Positions 1-12,842 of a DNA stretch of 64,000 nucleotides are shown here, one piece after another. Each line of letters starts with the position of its first letter. Position 1 is the first letter of the stretch. The translations under genes were made by a program, and so were the position numbers. The DNA lies in NCBI GenBank assembly GCA_944474755.1, contig OX104122.1, positions 20,547,714 to 20,611,713 of the forward strand. Reading direction: 5' to 3'. Below the pieces are notes generated by a model. It worked only from the letters and a program-made list of their open reading frames with translations. It ran no database searches and was not told where the DNA came from. Source of the DNA: Limnoperna fortunei. Taxonomy: Eukaryota; Mollusca; Bivalvia; Mytilida; Modiolidae.

Positions 1-1980
1 TGGTTGCTAAAGAAGGATGTCCTAGACTGGGTGTCTGAATCAATGAGCTTCTCTTCAGCGTCTGTATTGTAACTAACACGATAGAATGCAAACTTTTCAG
101 AGAATTTTATCAAAAAAGACTTTACAGAAACCTTATCCTTAGAACATGTATTAAGACTTAAACTGTAAAATAATGTCAGAAAACGCCATTATGTCACAAA
201 GACTATTACCTGTCTCAACAGAATTAATGAGCGGTTTAAAAATAGTTTCAAGAGCCGCCGTCTGCCTGTATTTAACCCTATTAATTTCTACAGGAGTGTC
301 TAAATGTATTAAACTGACATTAGAGCTGAGTAGTCTACATGTAAGTCATTACCGGCGTGCCAACACTGGGGTGATAAAATTTAGCTTCAATGCAACCAAT
401 GTACAACCGACTCCATTGTCATTCGAGCAGGATTATTCCTGTTGAAAGTAAGGGTCTCCAGCTCCCTCAGCCACACTCCTAAATATAGAACTGAAAACAC
501 TTGTGGTACTCAAAATCAAAATATTAGATTTAAAAAAAAACATTTCGTCATTTATTAGCAACCTATAATGTTTTATTCAAACGTTTATTACAAAAATTAC
601 GTTCGAGATACATACATCTACGTTTTTTAATTAGATAATTGAACATTTGTTAGCAAAATAAATAAACGAAAAAATAGCTTTTTGCCAAATTTATATCCAA
701 GTAAAATGTTGCATTGTAATTTTGTTTCCGATACAAATTTCTTAAGCAGTTTAGAATTTAACCCAAAATCATTTTTAAAATACACGGGTCGTCGTATATT
801 TTGCAAAAAAAACCAACATGAGCTCTTTCTTGATATTTTTTCTATGTCAAAAGTAGCACTTTATTTGGAAAAATTAATTGTATTTTCTATCTAAATTTTT
901 ATCATTGCTTCCTTTGTGGAAGATAATAAAAGACAAGCCAATAAACTAATCATTCACAATAAATTATATGGATCGCTTATAATAAATAGTTCTCTATTTG
1001 CAATCTCATGAGTGGTAATACTGGTCCCATTAAAAATATAACCTCAACTTAAATATATAATTACGTCAAATATATTGTCGTGTTAATTGAAGTAATTAAA
1101 GATGTTAATTTTAACAAAATTATAATGAAATTCATGATGCTAAAGTTAAAATGTCTCAAAAATTATAGCTATACTAGTTAGATGATGTGATAAAATCGCA
1201 TGTCCAGAAAAATTTACTATATAGTAAAAAAAGTAATGGGAACAAAATGTATATGGAATGTTTCCTAATCGGAAAATTTGTTTAAAATTCTATCCTTCCA
1301 TTTGTATACCATAATTATATTAAGTTATTTCCAACCTAAAATATTCCAACAGCAAATATATTCTGATCTGACAGTTTGAAAAACTAATAAAGCTTTGAAA
1401 GAGATAACTGTTGAAAGTTTAAGAACCAATGGACGTGTAGATTCATAGATACACTTTACCCAGTCGTTTCGGCTACAAGAACCCTTGTTTGACTGATTGA
1501 TTAATTCTTTGATTGATTGATTGACTTACGTTTTGATTTTATTTACATATTTTGCTTTTTATTGTATGTTGTACTGTTACTTGTTAGCTACATAGTACAT
1601 GTGAACAATCATAACTTTATATTTTTACTTCTCTCTATACTACTTTTGTTAATAAAACAAATTAATTTTCATTACAGTGTACATTAACGAAGATGTTTAA
1701 AAGATAATTATCTATATTATATTTATTGACCCTTTCCAGATACGTTGCTTTCAATCGTGCTATTTTTAAAAGAGTTCGTGCTTGTCCATTTCTGTACTAT
1801 TTTATGAGTTTCCTTGAGTACCCTTCGTGGTATCTAAATTTCCGAAAAATTTTATCTGATATGACACCCCGAAAATTTAATGTGATATAGCTGAAATTAT
1901 TTCGCTCATTTTGAGGCGTCTATCATTACTCAACGAAACTTGATGCCTAAGTTAGAGCAAAACTGTTAATAGTTTCCAAT
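1..1980. other. No gene recognised
   Basis: A 90-codon open frame at 173-445 shows no domain, splice sites or paralogue. A TTGA-rich stretch lies near 1495-1525. Confidence 0.5.
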
Positions 1981-2024
1981 ATACGCAAATAAGCTTTATA
2001 AATCAAAGGCTGATTTGTAATTCA

Positions 2025-2110
2025 GTCAAATTTGTTCATGAAAATTACAACACAATGCAACGTAGTGGAGTGTCATTTAATGCCCCAATTCGATGCCCCA
2101 TTTTTGTTAT
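2025..2110 (+). repeat. Dispersed repeat shared with 44130-44222
   Basis: See the copy at 44.1 kb for the matching blocks. No coding frame. Confidence 0.55.
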
Positions 2111-3274
2111 ATATAATAAAAAACCATTATCTTTTTACATTCAATAGTTGTATTGTATGTGTTATTTTTAAATACTGAGTACTATGTATATATATGTATG
2201 TAACTTTTGAAGAGCAAAAAAAAAATAAAGTAAAAAATATACATATATTTCTGAGCTTACACTGCAACTTTATATTTGTTTTCTTTAACTATTTTTACTT
2301 GAGTTTCTGCCACTGAACCGTTGTCGGCCATCTTGTATTATAGTCACTAGGGGACATATAGATTTTCGGTCTTTTCGTCAATCGGTCGTCTGTACCACCT
2401 AAGGTTTACCTTTTCGTTGAAGCTTGTTTGTTATGAAGATGATTTCATATTTTTGTGAAACTTGGTTGAAAGTTACAATATGATGAGATCCCTTGTAGGA
2501 CTGTGCCAATTATTTCACGCTTGAGTGAACTTAGAAAAAAGGTGATGTTTACCTATTTATGCCGTCGGGACGTCAATGCTGCAGAGACATAGTTTTCTTG
2601 TTGTATATGTATGTCTACTCAATGATGACGTCTGGATATTTTCTGCAAACTTTGTCATAAAAACCAATATATTATCTTTGATGCTCGCTGTTCTGTTATA
2701 GGAATTTAAGAAAACATACGAAACTTTCTTCGTAAAAAGCAATTGGGTTGCACTGTAGAACTACCGCAGCAGTGTTCAAATACAACAGTATCGTATTTTC
2801 GTTATCAAGGCGTAATAAAGAAATTTTCACTCAATATTGGAAGATAAGATATATGAAAAGTATGCACCCCCCCCCCCCAGCTGAGAATTAAGGTTTATAC
2901 GCTAGTGGCAATGTTGTGTTTAGAAAGTAAAGTGTGTCTATAAGACACAAATCATATCTGCTATATATAAATGCTGTAGCTCTTAAAATGAAGAGAAGTT
3001 AGTCCCTATCTCAGCCTTGCACACGTTCACAACGAGTACAAACATCCTACAAAATATAAATGCTGTAGCCCTAAAACTGTAGGAAAAGTTAACCGGACAA
3101 GCCAATCAGGATGACTACAACCACGGACGAACAAAGGAAAATTCATATGCCACCACTTTTCATAGCAAGGGCAAAATAAATGTAAAATAACTTAGAATGT
3201 AACACAAACTAATAGCTCAATAGAAACCAAGAGCAATCCGACTGAATGAAATCGGGTGCTCTGAAGAACTGTTA

Positions 3275-3420
3275 ACAGTACCTGTGACACCCTCCGTATG
3301 GAATTCTGTCCCGACTTACTTGTGACTCCCAACGAGTTACATCCATTCTCTCCTGATCTACTTCTGACAACCGCCACTTTATGCGTGCTCCTGTCCCGAT
3401 CTACATGTGGCACCTGCCTT
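3275..3420. repeat. Degenerate tandem repeat, about 50 bp unit
   Basis: Units contain 'tcc-gatctac-tgtgac-cc-c'. Related to the array at 12843-12995. Confidence 0.45.
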
Positions 3421-3884
3421 GTTTCGTGTGATCCTATTTAAACAGTTGAAGACGAGTCAAGTAATTTGAAATCAGCAGATCGTTGAATGTCTCTTGTCTA
3501 ACCCTAAAGTATAAGTTTGTTTTTCAGGTTGAAGAATTAATCGGTATGTTGATTGATTGATAGCTTGATTTTTTACGACCAGCAAGCAATATTTCAACCA
3601 TGTTCAGGATGATAACATTTAAACATTCAATAAATGAAACTTAAAAAAGGGATGAGACATTTTGAAAAAAAATGTTGAATGCTATGGAAAAGAATAGTCA
3701 CAGGAATGGGCAGAGAATTAAGCAGAGGATATCATATCAGCAAATTTTTGAGCACTTGTATTTTAAGATATTCAACTTGTTTCTATAGTTACATACAAAC
3801 ACAAATAGTTCCTTTTTTTACACGGGAGACGAAATGAACATACATCGTTAAAAATAGCAAATATTTGTAATTGAATTTAGCCAA

Positions 3885-4108
3885 CTACACCGGGGCCTTG
3901 CAAATGAAGCTTTGTTTGTTATCACAATCATAATCATCCCATTTGTAGCCCTGGTATTTCCATAGCTGCACACATATCATGTTATTATCTGTATAAAGAT
4001 ATGGTTCATTCGGTGCCCAGTACGTAAAATTCATAGAAGCTATTCGTCCTGGAAGGAACCACATATACTGGTTATCGACCCTTTTCCCGCCAATCCATGT
4101 ATCTGTCT
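3885..4108 (-). CDS. Copy A exon 6: C-terminal part of the C-type lectin domain and stop
   Basis: 224-nt terminal exon: DTWIGGKRV, FTYWAPNEPY, ICVQLW, WDDYDC and FICKAPV followed by TAG. The tripeptide at the usual EPN/QPD sugar-contact position is EPY, and the WND position reads WDD. Acceptor GTTTTGCAG. Confidence 0.87.
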
Positions 4109-7100
4109 CTGCAAAACATAAAAGTGGAAAAGTATTTAAATGAGGTAAGTTGTTCCCAGAAAACAGGTTTGAACACTTCATTGATTTTGAAGTAATTGTG
4201 GCAGACTAATGTGTTGATATATTAAGTTCTTATAAAAAAAGATTACATTGAAGAACCATTAATTTTATAAAGCTTGTATTCTTTTTTGCCTTATTCATGC
4301 AGCGTATATTTGAAAATAAAATGTTGACAGTTGCGTTAAACAGTATTCAAACAAAAAAACCAAATCCGTGTTACGTGGTGAACAATAATGACCGAGATTT
4401 TGGGTCGACATTATCAGCACTGAAAGAAACTGCCACAATATATAACACCACTAGTTTACTGTTAAAACCTTGAATATTAAGGCTTTTATAGTTTCAGACA
4501 ATTTTTATGGGTTTTCATTTCGATGATGAGTTCTTGGTTATTTCATTAGTCTAACGTACACATTTACAAAAGTGTTCTACCTACTTGAGTATAACTTTGC
4601 GTTGTTAGTCAACCAATTAGATTCCATTGGGGACCATATCGATGCCAGCATTGCGTTTTTCCTTTTACAAATATTCTGAAGGAAATTGTAATACAAATTG
4701 TTTGATTTAAGAACAGTGTTACATTTAGGAAAATGTAGATTACCTTCCAACTACATGTGTAACATTTTGGAAATATATATGGATTATTTCATTGAAGCAC
4801 GAGTCATATATTTGGGGAAATATGAAATTCCCAATAAGCATGAGTGACTTCTCATTTCATGCGGCATGCTTATCCGAAGTTGTTAATTTTAATAAAATAT
4901 TTTATTTAAACTTACGTTTTAGAATGAAACCAATGTAACGTTCATATAAAATATCAGAAACATTATAGACAATAGACATATATTGTAACTACATTTTATA
5001 ACATTAATTACCCGGGTCTTTAAGGGGAGATAACTCCTACCTATAGTGCAGTTACCTTGTATGTACAGACATCGTATTATACATAGTGACTTACAGTGAT
5101 GAGCACGTGCATTTTTTAACATTGGTCTTAACATGGAACACTATAATTACAACCAACCAGATTTAACTGTTGTGTATTAAGTAGACTTGACGTTGATTGG
5201 TGTAACATTTTGTGAATATAACAAAACGTGCCACCTGATCATGCGCAATACCAACTTTTCACTTGTTCTAGTATAAAACAAATACATAATTGATATTAAA
5301 AAAATCATCAATCTTTTTTGGGTGCAAACTCTATACGCACATCAATTTAAGGCCTCTATATCTGTCGACGGTGGCGCAATCTTACGTATATTAGACAGAA
5401 ATTAGGCCGACCAAGTTTTAGCTTATTACACTACTTCATGAATTCACTTGCTACGAGACAACTGCATCAATCGAAGAAGGAGAAGTCTTTTTAAACAGCC
5501 TTATTATACAAAACTGGGCGTTTTCCCATGAGGCAGTAGTTGTACTAAAACAGTAGCATGCGCCTACCATGTCATTACGTATCCAACTACCTTCGCACTT
5601 CAGAAAAATGTCATCATACCGTTCAATTTAATTATTAGAAACATCATAGAAAGTACATAACATTTTTTGTAACTACATATCACATTAAATTAAATTATGA
5701 CGATCAGTTTTAGCCCCTTAAACGACATCTACGTGACAACTGACTGTATAAATTAATCAATTAAATATCAATCGAACAAGAAGTCTTTAACAAGCCCTGT
5801 AATACTAACCTGGGCGTTTTCCCATGATAGAGGAGTTGTACTAAAACAGTAGCATGCTCCTACCATGTCATTACGTATCCAACCACCTTCGCACTTCAGA
5901 AAAATGTCGTCCCCTTTGCCTTGCTCTGAAACGCACACATCGTCGATGTTTTAATATATTACATTTTCATCATTTTAAGTATTTTATTGTCTAATCAATT
6001 TCAGCTTTTTAGATTTGTAACTGGTGACCGTTGCTTTGAAAACGGCAAACGTCCGAACAATGAGAATTTAATAGAATGTGTTTTCCATTTGTGTTTTATA
6101 TTTGTTGGTATATTTGTAAGATTTCTGTTAAGCATGACTTTACCTTTGATTACATCCTTTACAAATCACTTGCTAGTCCCTATCGGCATCGCAAAATGGG
6201 ACTATACGCTTGCCCTCCGCCCGTCAGACATATGTTTTGCGGACTTTTACTGAACAATCGCTGATATTGAGCTTATATTTGAGTGATATTAGTGTCAACC
6301 TTCATGAGTTACAGATCAAGTTCGAATTTTGTTCCGCTTAATTGATTTTCGACAAATTAATGCCCTTGGACATGCCGGTAGGGGCTTAGTATTAGATATG
6401 CAATACTATCCACACTTGTTTGTTTAAAATCACAACATTTAAGTCTCATTCTTAAAAAAACACGTGATATCACGCATACGTGTACACGATTTTGAAAAGT
6501 CATAATAATACATTATTCTTCTGTATGGAATACATTTGATGTGCAATAAAGGTGAACTTATTAATTATGTTACATAATTATATCCATCTGTCATGCGAAT
6601 AAGCTTCTATTACCCCGTTAAATTCATATGATGATTAAACGTATTGTAGTTGCTTTTTGTTGTTTACAAATCTAACAACATTGAAATGGATAAGAACAAT
6701 TATATTATGTTTATTGTCAGAAAATCCTTTTTGTTGTTTACAAATCTAACAACATTGAAATGGATAAGAACAATTATATTATGTTTATTGTCAGAAAATA
6801 TTAACTTGATAAGCTTTTCATCCTGATTGATGCTCGTACATATATTGTGTAGATATAACCTACTTACTCGTAGAGTACGATAAAATTGCTCACAGGATTG
6901 TTAACAAATTTTATACATATTTTCCACTTAAATATGTTTTATCTGCATGTGCCAAGAAAACAGTACACATAATTAAATCGTTGAAAGAAGAACGAGGTTG
7001 ACAATATTTAATGATAATTAAATTCATTATTAATAATAACAAAGGCATAATTACTTGGACAACATTCTTGTGCATTACACGTGATTTCCCTTAAGCGTTC

Positions 7101-10100
7101 GCCTTCACAACCTTTCCCGCCATTTTCAGGAGAAGGATTTGAACATTCTCTGAACTGTTCCAGGATCCCGTCTCCACACGTAACGGAACAAGTACCATGT
7201 GCTATCCAATTACTCCACTGTCCATCAACTTAAATGTTATAAGAGTTATGTCCCTTTTAGGTTTATACTGCACAGCAAAAATAATGACAATTTCTAGAAT
7301 TTTAATTATTTGTTTACTCTTAAAAAAAGAGCGAGCCAACAGTTTAATTTGTGTCAGCATACAATAACATTAACTTTCAAGTCCAGCTGTCTTTTAAAAC
7401 AAATAGGTACTAACATGATATCCCCACAGTATATTTTTTAAATCCCGTTCAAAAGAAGGGAACTCTGAAATTAAATTGATTGATTGATTGAATAACTGAT
7501 AGGATAAGATAATTTACGTTCACATAGCGTGATCCTTTCTCATGATATCTCTCTGAAAGTCGTTTGTTGTAAATATAATTTGTTCATTCTACAAAAGCAA
7601 ACAAAACGAAGCTAAAGTTGTTTTTTCTTTGCTTTTGTTTTACTTTTCGGTATTCGAATCTTATACACATACTGCCTGCAGTTGAGGGTGATATACTTGA
7701 TTACCACACAAAGGAAGAACATCGCTATGACGAAGTCGAAGGTGGTTTGCGTTTCTGAGTGTGTTGATCTAAATCTTTCTCAAAATCTCATTATTTAACA
7801 TACTGTCGTGGTAAACCTACCTTTACAGTGTTCACTTGTACAGTGTCTCGTCATTGTTTCTGTTTCGTTTCCAGCGCACTCTGTATCACTAATGCATTTG
7901 CTTGACCTTTGACCCATTTGCAATCCATGTCCACATGTCACTGAGCACGGTTTCCATTCCCATTCACCATAACTGCTCCAGATATGGTTGCCTTAAAATT
8001 TATTACACTTAAATGTTTAATGTATAGATTTAGCTGGATTTTGCCTTAAGTTGATTAAAAGTCCTCTAAATCTTAATTATTTGGCATTTTCTGTGCTGCA
8101 GGTTTGAGTGCTTTTGATATGTCTTGGTTAAACGAAACGTGATTATGGCGTGGTTGTCAGATTATAATGCAAAAAGACTAACCGCGTATCATAGTGGGTA
8201 ACGCATTTGGAGGGTGCTCCCGCGAGATTAAGAACCCTTTGTTTAGTTTTCCATCAAGAGTGCATTGTGGCTAAATTTTTCGTCCTTACAATTACTCCGT
8301 ACGTTTCCAGCGGCAGTACAGTAAAAGTTTTTCGCCTGCTGATGCATCTCATTTCAAGTTTTGAGAATGGTTTGTTAACTTGATCTAAATTTATAATGAT
8401 AGCATTATTCAACAAACATCTGGCTGAGCGTTGAAGCGGTTCGTAGATCATTTGAGTGGTTACCCACAGGCACTCTAAACATGTCCTGTTTATTTTTTGA
8501 CCCTTATTGTCAAATTTTCCCCATTGATATGTGGTCAAATTCCTTAGCTTAAATGTTGTGTTGTGGAAACTACTGTATCTTTTATCTAATTGTTTTACAG
8601 ATAATAGACCATTTTTAATCTATAGAAATAACTCAGATTGCAAAGATAGATAAAATTTAATAATATTTTTACTAGGTTTAGTTTAATTTTCAATTTACAA
8701 AATGCAAAAGCTATCATGACCTAAAAATGATAAAAGACATTTATCCCTTCCTCGGGTGAAATCACGGAACAAGATTTTATACAACACAAGCTAGATTTGT
8801 CAACACAAAAGTAAACTGAGATGACCAGTAATTTTCTTAATATCAAAATTACATTTAGTTGTTAAAATTGTTGTCTCAAATTCGGAAAAAGGTGAAGATA
8901 ATAAAAGTAAAGTATAATTGTTTGCCATATATATTTAGTTTATCCGTAACAACCCGTTAGAAAACTCGTAACACACTCTCGATCGGGTGATGACAGTTAG
9001 AATATAGGTGTACAGTACTTTTATAATCACATAAGTGGCATGAAGTTGACGTACCATACTGTTACATAATCAACGTGTGTAATACACACTTATTGCTTGT
9101 GTTTATAGTGCCTTAGTGCGATGGGTTTATAATGTTTTATTTAAGGAATGGCATTTATTTCTTTTTGGTTTTATTAATTTATAAATTGGATGTAAAATAC
9201 GAAGTCAAAAAAAGTTTTATGAATCAATAACACCAAAATAAATTATAGTTATTCCTTATAAATAAACTTAAAACAAAAAAATCCCAGCTAACAGAGAAAT
9301 TGATCAACTTTTTGTTATATATAGTTACAACAATAACACATGGATTCTCGTTAGGATTGCCAGTTTTTCTACCGACGGTCGGTGTATCCTCAGGGTACTC
9401 AGGCTTCCTCCCCCAATAACAATTCGACGCGATGATATAGCTGAAAAATTGATAAAGGTTGCGTTAAACAACATTAATCAAACAAACAAACGGATGCACT
9501 AATAAATACACTAGAACGTAGTCCGCTGAACGTGAGAGTGCACCAATATGAATTAAAAATTTTGAAGATAAAAGTAATATTGAAGGTTGTGTTCGGCCTC
9601 CACCGCCAATAAAAATGGACGCTATGATATAGCTGAATATTGATCGGTTACGTAAACTTTTCAGCTCTTGTTTGCTTTTTCTGTTGTAGATGGAACCCCT
9701 GAAGATCATATTTACAATATATTATTTTCTGTATGTGAGTCAAAGCAAATTCAAAGCAATTTTCCTGATAAATCTGGCCTGAAACACACCCATTCGTGGA
9801 TATGGGGATTCAAAAACTTCAACATCACTTATATGAGTACTTACATGTTGAAATCTCTATATCTATACGGATATAAACTCATAAAGTTAACACTATCCTC
9901 ACTAGACATAAACAAAAAAGTAATTGTTTGTTTTAACTCTGCACTTAGCAATTGTAGCTGTGTTATAACGTCCACCTTTTATTGGTGGAGGAGTTAAAGT
10001 TTACAGTGATAATATCCGACATTCTGCATGAAAAATATCAGTCATTGTTAATTGTTTAACGCTAGATTTTAGGATCACTTAGTGGCAGCTCCGCAGGGTT

Positions 10101-10448
10101 ATTTGGGAGCCCCACCCTCCGCCATCATACTGCTTTGTAAGAGGGGCACAGCCGCAACCAAAGTAATGTCAGAGCAAATGTATCAGAACTGTTCGAGTGA
10201 GGGTATAAGTTATAGTATGATAATCATCAAAACATATTACCTTTATATGAACTGGATCCCTGTATATATGGTATGATAATAAGCATTAATGCTAAAATCA
10301 TATAAACCGTAACAACACATCCGGTTACCAGCCCAATCAAACAGGAAGTCCAATTCATATTGAACAACAATCTAAAAATATTCCATCTATGTCCATTCAC
10401 CACCTTATTGTTTTCATTTGGTCTCTCGATTAATACTGCAGCATCCAT
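3885..10448 (-). CDS. Copy A: type II membrane protein with two TSP1 domains and a C-type lectin domain, 6 exons
   Basis: Joining 10448-10241, 7991-7821, 7228-7055, 5925-5810, 4675-4585 and 4108-3885 gives 984 nt (327 aa plus TAG) with no internal stop, and every intron is GT-AG. Residues 1-35 are a polar cytosolic tail without a signal peptide. About 36-62 is a hydrophobic anchor. About 70-126 and 127-185 are TSP1 domains (W..W...CSVTCG, six or more Cys). About 190-327 is a CTLD ending in WDDYDC and FICKAPV. Intron phases are 1,1,1,0,1. A type II surface receptor or lectin in recognition of glycans or microbes is inferred from the domains; no ligand can be read from sequence. Its start is set by a Met conserved in three paralogues. 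Copy B is its closest intact relative, and a decayed PAN-CTLD gene lies head-to-head upstream. Confidence 0.82.
4310..4362 (+). mobile_element. SINE 3' end in CTLD intron of copy A
   Basis: 'ttgcgttaaacagtattcaa' plus a CAAA-like tail at the position corresponding to the copies in B and C. Confidence 0.45.
4585..4675 (-). CDS. Copy A exon 5: middle of the C-type lectin domain
   Basis: 91-nt exon, phase 0 to 1: NICKRKNAMLASIWSPMES then NWL. The C...AMLASI pattern is the conserved CTLD helix-2 and strand region. The donor choice CAA|GTAGGT keeps frame with exon 6; the neighbouring TAG|GTAG does not. Confidence 0.82.
5514..5616 (-). pseudogene. Dead duplicate of CTLD exon 4 inside the intron of copy A
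   Basis: This stretch nearly repeats exon 4 (FLKCEGSWIRNDMVGACYCF and then SWENAQ). The first bases of the exon and its AG acceptor are missing, and the donor reads CAG|TTTTGT instead of CAG|GTTTGT. Intron sequence beside it (from 'accgttcaattta', 5619 on) repeats sequence near 4935, so part of the intron and exon 4 were duplicated in tandem. It should not be spliced. Confidence 0.75.
5810..5925 (-). CDS. Copy A exon 4: N-terminal third of the C-type lectin domain
   Basis: 116-nt exon, phase 1 to 0. It contains KCEGGWIRNDMVGACYCFS and ends SWENAQ|GTTAGT. Cys, GW, CY.FS and W.NAQ are the usual CTLD opening. The extra Cys in CYCF is not in the standard fold and is conserved in all three copies. 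Confidence 0.85.
6653..6800. repeat. Perfect 74-bp tandem duplication
   Basis: 6653-6726 repeats at 6727-6800 without a visible mismatch. It lies in the intron before CTLD exon 4 of copy A. Units B and C have single, diverged versions, so it is recent. Confidence 0.85.
7055..7228 (-). CDS. Copy A exon 3: second TSP1 domain
   Basis: 174-nt, phase 1-1 exon with VDGQWSNW, then CSVTCGDG, then NPSPENGGKGC, ending in a CC pair. The NPSP..GG..C block is typical of TSP1 repeats. The donor is CCAA|GTAATT. Confidence 0.87.
7821..7991 (-). CDS. Copy A exon 2: first TSP1 domain
   Basis: 171-nt, phase 1-1 exon. It reads GNHIWSSYGEWEWKPCSVTC and then GHGL, followed by four further cysteines ending TSEHC. 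The acceptor is TTTAAG and the donor AAAG|GTAGGT. CSVTCG is the TSP1 hallmark. Confidence 0.85.
8190..8410 (-). repeat. Old R2 repeat copy
   Basis: 'agtgggtaacgcatttggag' and 'ttccagcggcagtacagtaa' align with 13138-13320. It lies in intron 1 of copy A, and its 94-aa antisense open frame is probably accidental. Confidence 0.45.
9352..9490 (+). mobile_element. SINE, 3' part
   Basis: 'aggattgccagtttttctac', 'atatagctgaaaaattg', 'gcgttaaacaac' and the CAAA tail define the common SINE body. The tRNA-like head is missing. Confidence 0.6.
9585..9655 (+). mobile_element. SINE fragment
   Basis: 'cggcctccaccgccaataaa' and 'gatatagctgaatattg' match the SINE body. Confidence 0.45.
10241..10448 (-). CDS. 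Copy A exon 1: cytosolic tail and membrane anchor
   Basis: The ATG at 10448 opens MDAAVLIERPN; the 208-nt exon ends in AAAG|GTAATA (phase 1). Residues 36-62 (CLIGLVTGCV through IIIPYI) form one uninterrupted hydrophobic segment preceded by Arg/His-rich sequence, which fits a signal anchor with the N terminus in the cytosol. The exon has the same 208-nt length in copies B and C. Confidence 0.85.
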
Positions 10449-10790
10449 TTTTATAAAGATCTTAAAACTGATCCAGAATAAAGAAATATAGCATTTTGAA
10501 CATAATTGTTCATTTCCTGTCTTGTTGAAGTGTGTACTTGTAGTTTAATATGATAAAGTTTAAAGTGGTACTTAACTCTATGTATTGGACATACGAAACT
10601 TCTGTGTACAAGAACAGATCTAGAATTGTGTCGTTCTTATTTACGTCAAAAAGTACAAAGTTTAGTACACATACCTTGACGTACAATATAGAGAATTTTT
10701 GCCATAACATCTGAAACTATTCGATTGATTATTTTTTACTAATTTAAAATCTATGCGCATTAATGAGTAAATTTTTTTTACTGTTTATGT

Positions 10791-11052
10791 GTGTTTGTTT
10801 GAATAGTGTTTAACGCCACTTTCAGCAATTTTTCAGCCATATCATAGCTTCCAGATTTTATTGGAGCGGAAGCCGGAGTATCTGGAGTAAATCCCCTACC
10901 ATTGGTGAGAAAACTGGTAGTTCTTGACAATTAAGATTGCAGTCGTGTGCACCCTGCCCGCAGTGAGACTCGAACCTGCAACCTCAGCGTTGACAGACCA
11001 CGTGATCAATAGTAGATGAACTACCTTAACAACTCGGCGCCCTAGGCCAGTA
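10791..11052 (-). mobile_element. Full-length tRNA-headed SINE with target-site duplication
   Basis: On the minus strand it has an A box (GCGCCGAGTTGTTAAGG), B box (GGTTCGAGTCT), the common body and a CAAA tail. Flanks read 'actgtttatgt' (10780) and 'actgcttatgt' (11053). Unit C near 35510 has the target ('tttactgtttatggttattt') without the insert. Confidence 0.78.
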
Positions 11053-11344
11053 ACTGCTTATGTTAATTTACGCTTACTTCCGTATTAGTTGTTACTTAAC
11101 AGATTAACAAAGAACAAGATGATAAAGATAATAAACTGAAGAAATTTTAAAATAAGAATATTGAAATAATATTTAAGGTGTTTGATTTTACTCAAAAAAG
11201 TGCATTTACAAAAATCAACAATGTGTTCTGAAGAATATATGAACAGTCATTGGGCGCAAAATTGGATTTTGGTATTTTTATTATCTATATGTAAAATAAA
11301 ATACATTTTAATTTAATATGAGTCACACTCGCTGTTCAGCTTAT

Positions 11345-12570
11345 TTTTGAGAACTGTAAGTAATATTTAGGAATTTGAAAGCTTTTCAAGACAAAACAAA
11401 ATTTAAAAATTTAACTGATGAACTTTTAGGACAGAGTGTGCTTAGTTCTTTTACATTCAGCCTAGAAACAGCATCGTGTTATCTTACGCCTACAATTACA
11501 CAACAGGGACGTGTATGGTGTGGAATAAAGATTTTATGGATATTTAAACCAAAAACGTAACAATTGGAAATGGAAGGATGTATTATTGCGTTGTCAAAGG
11601 TTAGTAAAAATTAAAAATACACATAAATATATCTTAAGCTCTTTAAAAGTAGATACGCTATTATTAACATTTGAAAATGTATAGTGTTTTTGTTATTATG
11701 GTTAATACCACACAGTTAAAAATTAAATGTAAATAATTAAATATTTAATTGAGTAAGTAATTTTATTTGTTTTATTACAGTTGGTTTGTAAGAAACTGGA
11801 AATAAAGACCAACGTATGTAAACCTGCTAAGAGTACATTTAGTGTTCTATATTCTTGTATTCTACTTTATTCACTTGATTAAAACACCACCTTTAGCAAT
11901 CTGGGCCTTTTGTATGTCAAACCACAAGTATCGTTCAACTCCGTGGTAGCGTACATGCGTCAAATGATATAAATAAAAGCAACTAATTGTGACCAGATTT
12001 TTTGTTATTAGTCATAACACGCGTTCAATATTATATTATAAAGTTATAGTATATCTCGTGGTCTGTTAAATGGCATCCTTCATTTTTTAATCCAAACTAT
12101 GTAATGTCATTAGTAAAATAAAAACTTATTTCTATAATTTCTGTAAAGCATCTCGTTTGGATACAACTTACTGCCTTTTTCAGATTGTACAATAAGGGAA
12201 GATCTGTTCCGCCAATACTGTATGAACCAGAAACATGATGTTGCTTTCATTACTTGGCAAGGACATATTTGTATAACGATGCTGTCAGAGCATGTAATAC
12301 TAATTTCGAATGGATATCTGGGTAAAGTTGACAGAGATCTTTTACAGCGTAAAATGCAGAAAATTCTGAGTTTTTAATTCTTTCTTTATAACTGGATAAC
12401 ATATTATGAGAGATGGATCAGAAATAAAATATTTTAACTGGAATAAAGAAGGGTGGTAAATCAGACCTCGCTCTTATGAATCATGAGATGTATACCGAAA
12501 GAAATGGATACCGATGTCAACTAAAACAATCTGTTTGGTGCAATATGCCAGATAACACAGGCATAGATGA
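11345..12570 (+). pseudogene. PAN/apple-like plus CTLD gene remnant, unit A
   Basis: Three pieces align with the better-kept copy at 39.7-42.1 kb. 11345-11599 is a PAN-like exon (YNYTTGTCMVWNKDFMDI in a shifted frame) ending AAAG|GTTAGT. 12184-about 12340 is a CTLD start with CFHYLARTYLYNDAVRAC. About 12410-12560 is a CTLD end with DGSEIKYFNWNKEGG. Stops and frameshifts interrupt all three pieces. It runs head-to-head with copy A. The PAN assignment rests on cysteine spacing and the SYSYN..TGTC pattern and is less sure than the CTLD one. Confidence 0.65.
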
Positions 12571-12842
12571 TTTGTGTATTATTTGTTGATGTTTTTAATT
12601 AAATTGTTCCTATAGTACAAAAATCTTATTGTAGTATGATTTTTCCATTTGCCACTCTTTTTGTTACAATATGTTAAAATTGTTAAAAATTTAAAATATT
12701 TCGGTATAACATTTTCATAACTTGTATGTGTTTCGTAAAGTGCTAAAAGACTGTATGAAAATTTTCGTAGATTTTATGAACACATTTATATCAATTTAAA
12801 AATGAATCATGAAAAAGTATCCTTATAAATTAAAACATAATA

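Noticed and set aside
173..445. 90-codon open frame
   Set aside because: No recognisable domain, no splice sites fitting a neighbour and no paralogue; expected by chance in A/T-rich DNA.
9668..9997. 109-codon open frame
   Set aside because: It lies in intron 1 of copy A. The homologous stretch in unit C (33735-34060) has frameshifts and stops, so no coding constraint is visible.
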